A stretch of DNA of 32,506 nt from Candidatus Omnitrophota bacterium (GTDB lineage: Bacteria; Omnitrophota; Gorgyraeia; B26-G9): positions 1 through 32,506 of the forward strand of contig JAHITE010000038.1 in NCBI GenBank assembly GCA_018817585.1, written 5' to 3'. Numbering within the stretch: position 1 is the first letter of the stretch; each line of letters opens with the position of its first letter. The translations under genes and the position numbers were made by a program. The notes under the pieces are model-generated. The model ran no database searches. It had not been told where the DNA came from and saw only the letters and a list, made by a program, of their open reading frames with translations. This document shows positions 26,030 through 32,506 of the stretch, in pieces.

Positions 26030-28424
26030 ATTTTCGCAGCATTATCGGCAATAAGACCAGATCAAGGATTAAAGCGATAAGCATTGATAATCCGGTAAGC
26101 AGGCCGAATAGCACGCTGGGCATAAAATCAGAAAAACACAGTAACGAAAATCCGATAATTATTATCAGCGAAGTAAATAATATCGCGTGGCCGACACTGT
26201 TGTGTGTCTTGATTACAGCCTCTTTTTTTGCTTGTTTCCGGCGTTCTTCCTGATAACGATGGACATAATGGATCGTGTCATCTACAGCAATGCCCATCGC
26301 CACTGAAGCAATCGTAATCGTCATAAGATCAAGCGATATGCGCATCCAGCCCATTATTCCGAGTATGGCTACAGTGCTTATGAGATTCGGGATAATACAG
26401 ATAAGCGCGATCTTGAATGAACGGAAAAGAACCCCAAAGGCTAATGCCAAAGCAATAAAAACAATTCCCAAAGTCATTGCCTGTGACCTGAACAACCGCT
26501 GAAGAATATCCTGATACAGCACAAATAAATTAGTCATCATATATTGCTCTTTATCTATGCCCATGACTTCTAGGTCGTTTTTTATGTCTTTAAGCAACTG
26601 TTTGCGATCCAATCCCGGAGTCGTATCCTGGATCAGAACGCCAAAACGAGCTTGCGATTCCGGTTCCGAAAAAAATGACCCCAACAGATCTTTGCTTACT
26701 GATTCCTGTATTATCCAATACAATGAAGTAAATTCATATTCTGTCAACGGAATGCCTTTATTGACCTGGCGGGCAAGATCAGCGATGTTAACCAGTGATA
26801 TTATCTTTCCCACAGCCTTGTATTTATCCAAAGCCTGTTGAATTTTCTGCAGCTGCAGCATATTATCTGAGGACAGCAAAACGTCCCGATTTAGATCATT
26901 TTGTTTAAGCTTGTATACCAGATCAAGCGGTGTCGTTCCTCCGAAATTACAGTCTATAAAAGACAGCTCTTTATACACCAGCGTTGAATCCCGGAAATAA
27001 TTAATAAAACTGTTCTCCACATCAAGTAAAACCATGCCGACAACAGATAAAAGCAGCACTAATACAGTAATAATGCTCACCCTCACTCGATGCTGCAGGG
27101 CCAGTCCGGAAAAGAATCCCAGAATTGCTTGTGAAAATCTGTACTTTGATGGTTGACGACCTTTTTTAAACATCATGACTATTGAGGGAAAAAGAATAAG
27201 GCTGACCATAAGCGAAAAGAACATAGCAATAATCATCATCCAGCCAAAAGAAATAACCGGCTGAAGTCCGCTGAAAATAAGAGACCCAAACCCTACCGAA
27301 GTGGTCAGCCCGGCATAAAAGCTTGGTTTTATTTTTCTTATCATGGTTTCCTCAACCAGTTTACGCTGATCCCAGTCCGGCTTTTCCATCTGATACTCCC
27401 GGTACTGCACAATAAGATGGATAACTAGCGCAAGCGTAAGAATAAGCTGCAATGATATGAAATTGGAAGAAATAATTGTGGCCTTAAACCCAAGCAGTCC
27501 AAAAAGCCCAATAGTGCACAGCAAACTGCAAGCACAGCACAGCACCGGAATGATCACCCAACGCAAGCTACGAAACAAGACCCAAAGCAGCAGGCAGATT
27601 ATCACACTTATGATACCGCCAAAAAAAACCAGGTCGTTCCTGATGATGTTTATAAGCTGAAAACCGAGCACATGCACTCCTCCCAAATATACTTCAGCCT
27701 GTTCACTGTAATCGGAAAGCATTTCACGTATACGCCGTACCTCTTCTCTGCGCTGTTTATCCAATTCCTGCTCGATCGGATGCGCTTCAGCTTTAAGCTC
27801 CTTTATTTTTTCTTGCTGCTCCATAGAAAGCGGCTTGCTTAAAGACTGTTTCTGCAGCATTGTAATCTGCTCATATATCTTATCCAGCTGGGGATTTATT
27901 TTAAACAGCACTTGTATCGCAGTTGCATCCTGCTGTTTATTGACCAGAAGATCTTCATAAAGAGGATGATCCTTAAACATCGCTCTTAACTCCTCCGGGG
28001 TATAGTCCTGTTTTTTTATTGTGGTTTGCGAGTAATCCAGGCTTGCGGAAATATTGCTCTTGGCTGATAAGAAAAGAGGGGCATTGATCAGTGACCGTAC
28101 ACTTTTCACACGCTCGAATGCCTCGAGTTTTTCCGTGATCTCTTCTATCGCCTTGTAAGTATTTTTAGAAAAGATTTCTGTTTTTTTTGGTTTATAAGCG
28201 ATTATCAAAAATTCACGCGGAGAGAAATTGCGATTTACAATCTGGGTATTGATAAAATTCCGGTTATTACGCATCAGCAAAGTATCCGCCGAGGCATCGA
28301 TCCTAAACAACAATGCCTGTGAGGCCAAAACAATAGAGCATAATAAAAACACCACCAGAACAACTACCGGATGAGCAATGATCGCCTTTATAAATGTGCG
28401 GGTCAGTCTCTCAGAAATCTTCAT
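26022..28424 (-). CDS. MMPL-type RND superfamily transporter
   Basis: An 800-residue inner-membrane protein with the RND two-fold plan: a first helix (about 16-40), a periplasmic loop of about 220 residues, five helices, then a repeat of the plan ending near the C-terminus. Loop 1 contains an Ala/Glu/Lys-rich coiled-coil (about 190-230). In the second half GIAVDDTIHYVHRY carries the paired acids D715-D716 of the MMPL/HpnN-like proton relay; the matching first-half segment LALVIHLIVQYRE lacks them. Such RND proteins move lipids, hopanoids or other hydrophobic molecules toward the outer membrane. The ATG at 28424 follows GGAG and overlaps the end of the MlaA-family gene by 14 bases, so the pair is coupled. 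Lipid transport across the periplasm is the likely job. Confidence 0.87.
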   Translation of the reverse strand: MKISERLTRTFIKAIIAHPVVVLVVFLLCSIVLASQALLFRIDASADTLLMRNNRNFINTQIVNRNFSPREFLIIAYKPKKTEIFSKNTYKAIEEITEKLEAFERVKSVRSLINAPLFLSAKSNISASLDYSQTTIKKQDYTPEELRAMFKDHPLYEDLLVNKQQDATAIQVLFKINPQLDKIYEQITMLQKQSLSKPLSMEQQEKIKELKAEAHPIEQELDKQRREEVRRIREMLSDYSEQAEVYLGGVHVLGFQLINIIRNDLVFFGGIISVIICLLLWVLFRSLRWVIIPVLCCACSLLCTIGLFGLLGFKATIISSNFISLQLILTLALVIHLIVQYREYQMEKPDWDQRKLVEETMIRKIKPSFYAGLTTSVGFGSLIFSGLQPVISFGWMMIIAMFFSLMVSLILFPSIVMMFKKGRQPSKYRFSQAILGFFSGLALQHRVRVSIITVLVLLLSVVGMVLLDVENSFINYFRDSTLVYKELSFIDCNFGGTTPLDLVYKLKQNDLNRDVLLSSDNMLQLQKIQQALDKYKAVGKIISLVNIADLARQVNKGIPLTEYEFTSLYWIIQESVSKDLLGSFFSEPESQARFGVLIQDTTPGLDRKQLLKDIKNDLEVMGIDKEQYMMTNLFVLYQDILQRLFRSQAMTLGIVFIALALAFGVLFRSFKIALICIIPNLISTVAILGIMGWMRISLDLMTITIASVAMGIAVDDTIHYVHRYQEERRKQAKKEAVIKTHNSVGHAILFTSLIIIIGFSLLCFSDFMPSVLFGLLTGLSMLIALILDLVLLPIMLRKFV

Positions 28425-29253
28425 CACGAAGCACTCCTTGTAGATAAAAGTTTCTAAAAAAGATATATGGATCATCGCTTTTGTCGTAGAGTATTTTATA
28501 ATTTTCGGCATTAGGAGCAAATTCCTGGAAGTAATCATAACCCTGGATAAGTGTGGTATTCGGCTGTTCGGTCAAATAAACAATCGGATTTAAATAGTAT
28601 TCCACAACCCCGGAAAACGTTCCCCTTAGATCAGAGGAGCCGGCAAGCGGCAGCACAATATACATTCCGTACCCCATGCCGTACTGCGCCAATGTGTCAT
28701 CCAAATGCGTCTCTTGTTTTTCGATAGAAAACCAGCTTTGGGCCGGGTCAAAAAGTCCCAGTATTCCTATGGTACTGTTGATTCCCAAACGCATAAAATT
28801 ACGGCCTGCCAAGCGGGGCTTTAACTGCAGCAGATGATTTACCGCATAAATAGGAATCTTAATATTATAAAAAAAATTGCCTACACTTGTTTGTGCCGCA
28901 TCAGGCATGATATTGTTATATGCCTGGGCAACAGGAATAAGTCCATAGCGGTAGAACTTGTCATTAAAATAAAACATGAACTTATTATAGCCCTTCAACG
29001 GATCGTGGTATTCAGTGTATCCGACTATATAGGGTTTGAGGGCAGGTGTCTGTGTATTTGTAGGCTTGATTCTGCGAGCACAAAGAAACGGCATCCGCTC
29101 ACACCATATATCCATGCGCGAAGTATCCTGCGTTGGCTCAGCTGCAGAAGTATCTATCAAGCAGATTAAAAATATCCCAGCAAGAAAAAATAATATTAAA
29201 AATTTTAACTTATCCTTCCAAAGATCTCGGCGGCTGCCGCAGCTATTGCTCAT
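28411..29253 (-). CDS. mlaA: MlaA/VacJ-family outer-membrane lipid-transport protein
   Basis: A 280-residue protein. The domain starts near residue 80 with DPLKGYNKFMFYFND, then PVAQAYNNIMPDAAQTSVGN, the typical GRNFMRLGINSTIGILGLFD, and ETHLDDTLAQYGMGYGMYIV ending in LPLAGSSDLR, clear MlaA marks. In E. coli MlaA is an outer-membrane lipoprotein that takes mislocalised phospholipids out of the outer leaflet. The N-terminal segment KFLILFFLAGIFLICLIDT is signal-like but has no proper lipobox Cys; the Cys present is preceded by Ile inside the hydrophobic core. The ATG at 29253 is preferred because AAGGA lies eight bases upstream; the longer frame to 29358 adds 35 polar residues. No MlaBCDEF genes are seen; the coupled RND transporter may replace them. 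Confidence 0.87.
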   Translation of the reverse strand: MSNSCGSRRDLWKDKLKFLILFFLAGIFLICLIDTSAAEPTQDTSRMDIWCERMPFLCARRIKPTNTQTPALKPYIVGYTEYHDPLKGYNKFMFYFNDKFYRYGLIPVAQAYNNIMPDAAQTSVGNFFYNIKIPIYAVNHLLQLKPRLAGRNFMRLGINSTIGILGLFDPAQSWFSIEKQETHLDDTLAQYGMGYGMYIVLPLAGSSDLRGTFSGVVEYYLNPIVYLTEQPNTTLIQGYDYFQEFAPNAENYKILYDKSDDPYIFFRNFYLQGVLRDEDF

Positions 29254-29440
29254 ATCTATATTCCTTTTGGGAAGTAAAACCCTTATCTTCTTTCCCTTAT
29301 TTATAATATTATTCTGTTTGTTGGATTTATTGATGAGAAGACGATTAAATAAATCCATTTCGCAGGATATTTTTGTATTATCTTCTCCTTTAAATATAGA
29401 TATCCTTTTTCCTATATAAGTTTATCCTGGGACTATACTT

Positions 29441-29472
29441 GTGTCCTTGTGGCTTTGTGTCCTGGTGGCTTT
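29441..29472. repeat. Two tandem 16-base repeats, with an inverted copy at 29595
   Basis: GTGTCCTTGTGGCTTT (29441-29456) is followed at once by a copy with one changed base (29457-29472). The reverse complement, ACAAAGTCACAAGGACA, recurs at 29595-29611 with one change. No gene is seen between 29254 and 29784, only these repeats, the unit at 29548, hairpin copy 3 and a tRNA remnant. Confidence 0.6.
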
Positions 29473-29547
29473 AATTATAGGTTAAGGGAAAGTGGGGTTT
29501 TTGTCAATTTAAAAACCTACTCTTCTGTAAAAGCATACTGACTAATA

Positions 29548-29580
29548 GCTAATGGCTGATGGCTAATGGCTGATGGCTAA
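29548..29580. repeat. Short tandem repeat of GGCTAATGGCTGAT
   Basis: The 14-base unit GGCTAATGGCTGAT and its half-unit variants (GCTAAT/GCTGAT alternation) fill 29548-29580. A degenerate version, CTAATGATCGATAGCTAATA, follows near 29616-29635. These are low-complexity and probably not coding. Confidence 0.6.
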
Positions 29581-29681
29581 TTGGAAAAGCAGATACAAAG
29601 TCACAAGGACAATAACTAATGATCGATAGCTAATAGTCGATAGTAAAAACAAAAGACTGAAACAATTTGTAAAGTAAAAAG

Positions 29682-29724
29682 CAAAAACCCCTATCCTGAT
29701 AAATTCTCAGAACAGAGGTTTTTG
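29682..29724. terminator. Dispersed hairpin repeat, copy 3 (terminator shape)
   Basis: Arms 29682-29699 and 29707-29724 pair over 18 positions around TAAATTC; the three mismatches on the + strand become G-U pairs in minus-strand RNA. T-runs follow both arms (GGTTTTTG in each direction). Seven bases upstream on the minus strand is a tRNA 3' end ending in CCA, so this copy probably ended a tRNA transcript once. Confidence 0.7.
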
Positions 29725-29730
29725 TTTATT

Positions 29731-29762
29731 TGGTGGACCCGGACGCTACCAATTCGAACCTT
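29731..29762 (-). other. tRNA 3'-end remnant (T loop to CCA)
   Basis: On the minus strand GGTTCGAAT is followed, after 12 bases, by CCGGGTCCACCA: a T-loop and an acceptor 3' strand ending in encoded CCA. The T stem does not pair and no acceptor 5' strand, D arm or anticodon arm lies upstream, so this is not a working tRNA. Such remnants are typical of island or integrase attachment sites, or of a deleted tRNA gene. Confidence 0.5.
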
Positions 29763-29784
29763 TTCCGAAATACCTGTGCACATC

Positions 29785-29928
29785 AGAATCCTCCCAGCAA
29801 GAGCACCTTATTTATACCAAAATCTCTCTCAAAAAGCAATTGAGCTGCATTTATTAGGCCTTTCATACAACCAAATAGGCAAAGCCTTAGGCATTGACCC
29901 CAAAACCGCCGCAAAGGCAATATCATAA
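29785..29928 (+). pseudogene. Helix-turn-helix fragment of a mobile-element protein
   Basis: The frame reads RILPARAPYLYQNLSQKA then IELHLLGLSYNQIGKALGID and PKTAAKAI before a TAA, a clear HTH such as ends recombinases or transposases. No start codon or ribosome-binding site goes with it; the upstream frame is the antisense of the tRNA remnant. Family is not certain. Confidence 0.5.
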
Positions 29929-29953
29929 AACCAACCAAAAAGAAGGTAATATT

Positions 29954-30154
29954 ATGTTTTATTGGCCAGTTTACGATTTCCCTCAAGATAAGAAAATATG
30001 GGTAAAAGTCCGCTTTATCCATGAAACGGAGAAGGCTGTTTTGATTTTATGTGAAGATAGGAAGATTTGGATTGCAAAGTCGATGATTTATAAAATACGA
30101 TTAAGAAATGGGGATTTTGAAGTTTATGTTAGAAAAGCATGTTTAAATAATTAA
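29954..30154 (+). CDS. Small protein of unknown function (66 residues)
   Basis: ATG at 29954 has AAGG seven bases upstream. The protein starts MFYWPVYDFPQDKKIWVKVR, then ETEKAVLILCEDRKIWIAKS and IYKIRLRNGDFEVYVRK. It is a compact beta-rich chain, alternating charged and hydrophobic, without signal or membrane segments. The phrase IWIAKSMIYKIR resembles short host-nuclease or plasmid-borne hypothetical proteins, but I cannot name a family. It starts 25 bases after the HTH fragment on the same strand, so both may derive from one mobile unit. Confidence 0.6.
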   Translation: MFYWPVYDFPQDKKIWVKVRFIHETEKAVLILCEDRKIWIAKSMIYKIRLRNGDFEVYVRKACLNN

Positions 30155-30176
30155 GTATTGGGTCTCCTTATTTGCC

Positions 30177-31130
30177 CTAGAGTCTTTTTAAATTCTTCAA
30201 AATGATATCCATAATTTCTTCAAAGGGTATCTGTCCTTCATAATACAAAGCAGCCGACTTTTTATATTCAGATTCATACTGCTTTCTTATTGTCGCATCT
30301 TTTAGCAAAAACGCCTCCTGCTCAAACAAGGGAATTTTATTATCCATACTCGAAAATCTCTTCTTTTTATGCTCTTCATAAGCTGGCATTTTGATAAATT
30401 TTTGCACCGTAGGATTTCTCAAAAGACAAGCAACATCATAATAATGCCGTAAAAAATTGGACGGAATATCTCCCTGTTCCTGTTGTCTGCGAAATTTAGT
30501 AACAATAGTTTGAAGCTTCTCAACAAGCGTATACCCCGGATGATAGCAAAGCACACTGCAAGCCCTGTTATCTTTTATTTTCAATCCTTTTGTTTGCGCA
30601 AAATCAAAAGCCCAAGAGCTAATGTCTACTGGTTCATTAGGAGCAACATCATCAAACCCAGCCTCAAGCAATACTCCTTCTTTAACCCCTTTTAAAGCAG
30701 AAAAAACAGATTCATAATAAAGTCTTATCCCCCCGCTAAAATATGTTTTTTCATTATCAAACATTGTATCTCTATTGACCTTATTTATTCCTTCAATATT
30801 GATCTCGCTTGCCAGCCAATCATAGTATTTTCTTCGACTATCACAGTGAGCTGACTTCGTTTGGTTTTTGCCTGTTTTAACATCCATTCCATCTAGTGGT
30901 TCAATACGGATATCAATATCTTCAGAAAAACGATGAATAATTTGATAGCCTTTGGAAAGAGATGTCCCCCCTTTGAGTTCAAATTTAAATCCAGCTTTCT
31001 GCAAACCATACAGACAGTGCATAATCCAGTAATCTTTTTCAACTAAGCTACTGTCTATATTTTTTTGATGCTCTACAGCCCGAATAAGTTCACTAAATTC
31101 AGCATGGTTATGAAGATAATCAGATGACAT
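30177..31130 (-). CDS. AbiEii/AbiGii-family nucleotidyltransferase toxin
   Basis: A 317-residue nucleotidyltransferase of the AbiEii family, the toxin of a toxin-antitoxin pair and phage-abortive system. The catalytic core is present: ELKGGTSLSKGYQ at about residue 52 (GS-type nucleotide-binding loop) and FSEDIDIRI at about 68 (DxD metal site). Further conserved pieces are EKDYWIMHCL, LLEAGFDD and the C-terminal LVEKLQTIVTKFRR with RHYYDVACLL. Known relatives attach nucleotides to tRNA 3' ends or other targets. The ATG at 31130 is 4 bases after the antitoxin stop with GGAG upstream, so the two are one operon. All key residues are intact. Confidence 0.9.
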   Translation of the reverse strand: MSSDYLHNHAEFSELIRAVEHQKNIDSSLVEKDYWIMHCLYGLQKAGFKFELKGGTSLSKGYQIIHRFSEDIDIRIEPLDGMDVKTGKNQTKSAHCDSRRKYYDWLASEINIEGINKVNRDTMFDNEKTYFSGGIRLYYESVFSALKGVKEGVLLEAGFDDVAPNEPVDISSWAFDFAQTKGLKIKDNRACSVLCYHPGYTLVEKLQTIVTKFRRQQEQGDIPSNFLRHYYDVACLLRNPTVQKFIKMPAYEEHKKKRFSSMDNKIPLFEQEAFLLKDATIRKQYESEYKKSAALYYEGQIPFEEIMDIILKNLKRL

Positions 31131-31134
31131 ATTC

Positions 31135-31713
31135 CTACTCCTGGACTAGCCAATTATTAAATATTTTTTTTGCCCGTTCGCCCGCATAAGAATTTACGGC
31201 TCGTTTCATACGTTGAGAATGAATAGCCAAAGTTTTTTCTTTGATGCATTCTAATACTGCCGGTCGGTCTTCTGCAAGTTCTTTTAGATTATTCAACAAA
31301 TCAACGAACAAAAATTCTTTAGTTACTTGCCTTGGGAATTTGTGTTTTAGGCGAAAATCAAAAACCTTACCTCCCAGCATAAGCTTCCCATGCCGTTTAT
31401 GGTTGTAAACAACCCTTTTGTTATATAGTTGTGTAGTTCCAACTCCCAAAGAATTATACAAATTAGGTGATGTCATAAGAAAATCATCACTTTTCAAGAA
31501 AACACGCACAAGTTCCTCATCCTTTGGAGGTACTTCCCCAAAAGAAACTTTTGCTGGGCGATAATATACACCTTGCGACATCTTTTGCAAAGCACCATCC
31601 ACAACAAGCTGCTTAAGCTGCCGGTCAACCGCTTTTGACCATAGCTTAAGATCGATCCTACGATAAACCTGCCCTGGTTTTAGATGTTTTTTTAATCTTT
31701 CAAGTCCACTCAT
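31135..31713 (-). CDS. AbiEi-like antitoxin (DUF6088-type winged-helix protein)
   Basis: A 192-residue protein with an N-terminal winged-helix region (about 1-60: LERLKKHLKPGQVYRRIDLK, then DRQLKQLVVDGALQKMSQGV and YYRPAK), the arrangement of AbiEi transcriptional antitoxins that repress the operon and neutralise AbiEii. The middle (LMTSPNLYNSLGVGTTQLYN) and C-terminus match the same group. The start at 31713 is chosen because GGAGG lies seven bases upstream; an in-frame start 21 bases earlier falls outside the predicted transcript. The promoter lies directly upstream. Confidence 0.85.
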   Translation of the reverse strand: MSGLERLKKHLKPGQVYRRIDLKLWSKAVDRQLKQLVVDGALQKMSQGVYYRPAKVSFGEVPPKDEELVRVFLKSDDFLMTSPNLYNSLGVGTTQLYNKRVVYNHKRHGKLMLGGKVFDFRLKHKFPRQVTKEFLFVDLLNNLKELAEDRPAVLECIKEKTLAIHSQRMKRAVNSYAGERAKKIFNNWLVQE

Positions 31714-31733
31714 TACATCTCCTCCCTGAAACA

Positions 31734-31762
31734 AGTATATAACATTTTAACATATTTTGCAA
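31734..31762 (-). promoter_or_regulatory. sigma70 promoter of the abiE pair
   Basis: On the minus strand TTGCAA (31762-31757) and TATACT (31739-31734) are separated by 17 bases. Transcription should start near 31727, immediately before the GGGAGG ribosome-binding site, giving a leader of only about 14 bases. Confidence 0.75.
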
Positions 31763-31965
31763 ATTTTTTAATTTAAAATTCATGCATTTTTAGTAAAAAA
31801 ATAAAATATAAAATTTATGCTAAATTGGTAACTATAGACACTGTATAGAATTATAGCATCATAATACGCAAATATTATTTTATTAGAACAGCCATACTAG
31901 AGCAAACTACTTTCTAAAGTGGAGGCCTGGCCCTACGTTTTCTACCTAAAATGCAAATTTCAACA

Positions 31966-32276
31966 TCATAGAAGCCACCAAAATCTTCTATATGCTTTTA
32001 CCGCTTGGCAATATTCATCAAAATTTATGACTTTTTTTGTCTTACTAAAAACTAATGAACCTATCTCTTGTAACCCTTTATCTTCTGTAACAAAATAATC
32101 AAGATTCGCTGCATAAATAAGCTAAAAAGCATCAAATAAATCATTTCTATCTACTCTTTTTTCTAACACTACTTAAGAAAAGTGATATGCAAAAAGAACT
32201 TTTATATATAATGTTAAATAAGGATATTTTTTCTGTCTAGTATATTATTATCAAACATAACTTTAATATTACTCAT
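31966..32276 (-). pseudogene. Degraded PIN-domain (VapC-like) toxin gene
   Basis: The ATG at 32276 follows GAGG at good spacing and reads SNIKVMFDNNILDRKNI, a PIN start with its first metal Asp, then stops. After a stretch with several stops and lost frame, VDRNDLFDAF, an in-frame TAG, then LIYAANLDYFVTEDKGLQEI and VFSKTKKVINFDEYCQ give the C-terminal PIN half with the late acidic TED motif, ending in TGA at 31968-31966. The middle is deleted or scrambled, so no toxin is made. A short antitoxin-like tail (LIPEVIMKL) ends at 32292 in another frame. The space between 31763 and 31965 shows nothing. Confidence 0.6.
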
Positions 32277-32372
32277 TATCAACCTCATTCCCTATAATTT
32301 CATTATAACTTCTGGTATTAAATTTTCGTCATTTTTAGGACTATATATGAATAAACCAATGCAACATCAGTA

Positions 32373-32506
32373 TGTGCGTATTCCGGTAACTTCGGCCGGT
32401 CATTCCGGCTGACTTCGGCCACTGATTCCGGAGAACTTCGGCCGGCCTAAATCGGAGCGAAGCGACGATAAAAAGATTCTACTATTAAAAGAACAATATA
32501 GTCAAA
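32373..32506. mobile_element. Probable end of an IS21-family element, running off the right edge
   Basis: Three direct repeats of 22-23 bases start at 32380, 32402 and 32425, all of the form ATTCCGGNNNACTTCGGCC. IS21-family elements, as I recall them, carry multiple terminal repeats of just this ATTCCGG/CGGCC type and end in TG; here TGTGCGTA (32373) may be the tip. The DNA inside is GC-richer than the surroundings. Transposase genes would lie beyond the window. The insertion point is just upstream of the degraded PIN unit. Confidence 0.5.

Noticed and set aside
29731..29810. A complete tRNA gene on the minus strand
   Set aside because: Only the T loop and acceptor 3' end with CCA are present; no matching acceptor 5' strand, D arm or anticodon arm could be found upstream.
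32380..32447. A CRISPR array
   Set aside because: The repeats are contiguous without spacers, only three in number, and match a transposon-end pattern.

Overview
The window is AT-rich and comes from a Gram-negative-type bacterium with an outer membrane: it carries a beta-barrel porin, an MlaA lipoprotein-family protein, many signal peptides and small genes with clear Shine-Dalgarno sites. The mix of large secreted proteins of odd architecture (a ROK/HAD fusion), TPR and beta-helix remnants, and spurious-looking mobile debris resembles Candidatus Omnitrophota or a neighbouring candidate phylum. That assignment is an inference from gene style, not from a marker gene.

Layout. 1-3345 (+): a NoeA-like methyltransferase and a membrane-anchored alkaline-phosphatase-superfamily enzyme, probably the end of a surface-polysaccharide locus. 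3437-5222 (-): a HipBA toxin-antitoxin operon with a near-consensus sigma70 promoter and four operator copies, one of them inside the promoter spacer. 5311-10499 (-): a tight operon of an outer-membrane porin, a PotD-like binding protein and a Cache/HAMP/PAS hybrid histidine kinase, with no ABC permease or ATPase. 10612-11874 (-): a beta-helix protein gene interrupted by two in-frame TAA codons. 12108-13820: two secreted or membrane proteins of unknown function facing each other.

14022-19394 (-): the most striking block, an operon of ankyrin protein, C39/papain-like peptidase, RLAN-type RimK-like ATP-grasp ligase, GCS2-type carboxylate-amine ligase and N-formylglutamate amidohydrolase. It ends in a decayed flavin-reductase gene and a hairpin terminator. 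The set looks like a peptide or amide-bond synthesis and trimming pathway. 19965-22182: RlmM 23S rRNA methyltransferase converging on a secreted clan GH-A glycosidase. 22674-25448 (-): a 924-residue secreted protein in which a circularly permuted ROK sugar-kinase fold is fused to a HAD phosphatase fold. 25727-29253 (-): MlaA-family protein, an MMPL-type RND transporter and an orphan HigA antitoxin, closed by a strong intrinsic terminator.

29254-32506: an accessory region with short tandem repeats, a tRNA 3'-end remnant followed by a terminator, a helix-turn-helix fragment, a small conserved protein, an AbiEi/AbiEii toxin-antitoxin pair with a clear promoter, a degraded PIN-domain toxin gene, and three direct repeats resembling the end of an IS21-family element running off the right edge. 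At least seven decayed genes lie between the intact ones, so gene loss is active here. A hairpin repeat with a fixed loop occurs three times (about 14.0, 21.1 and 29.7 kb).
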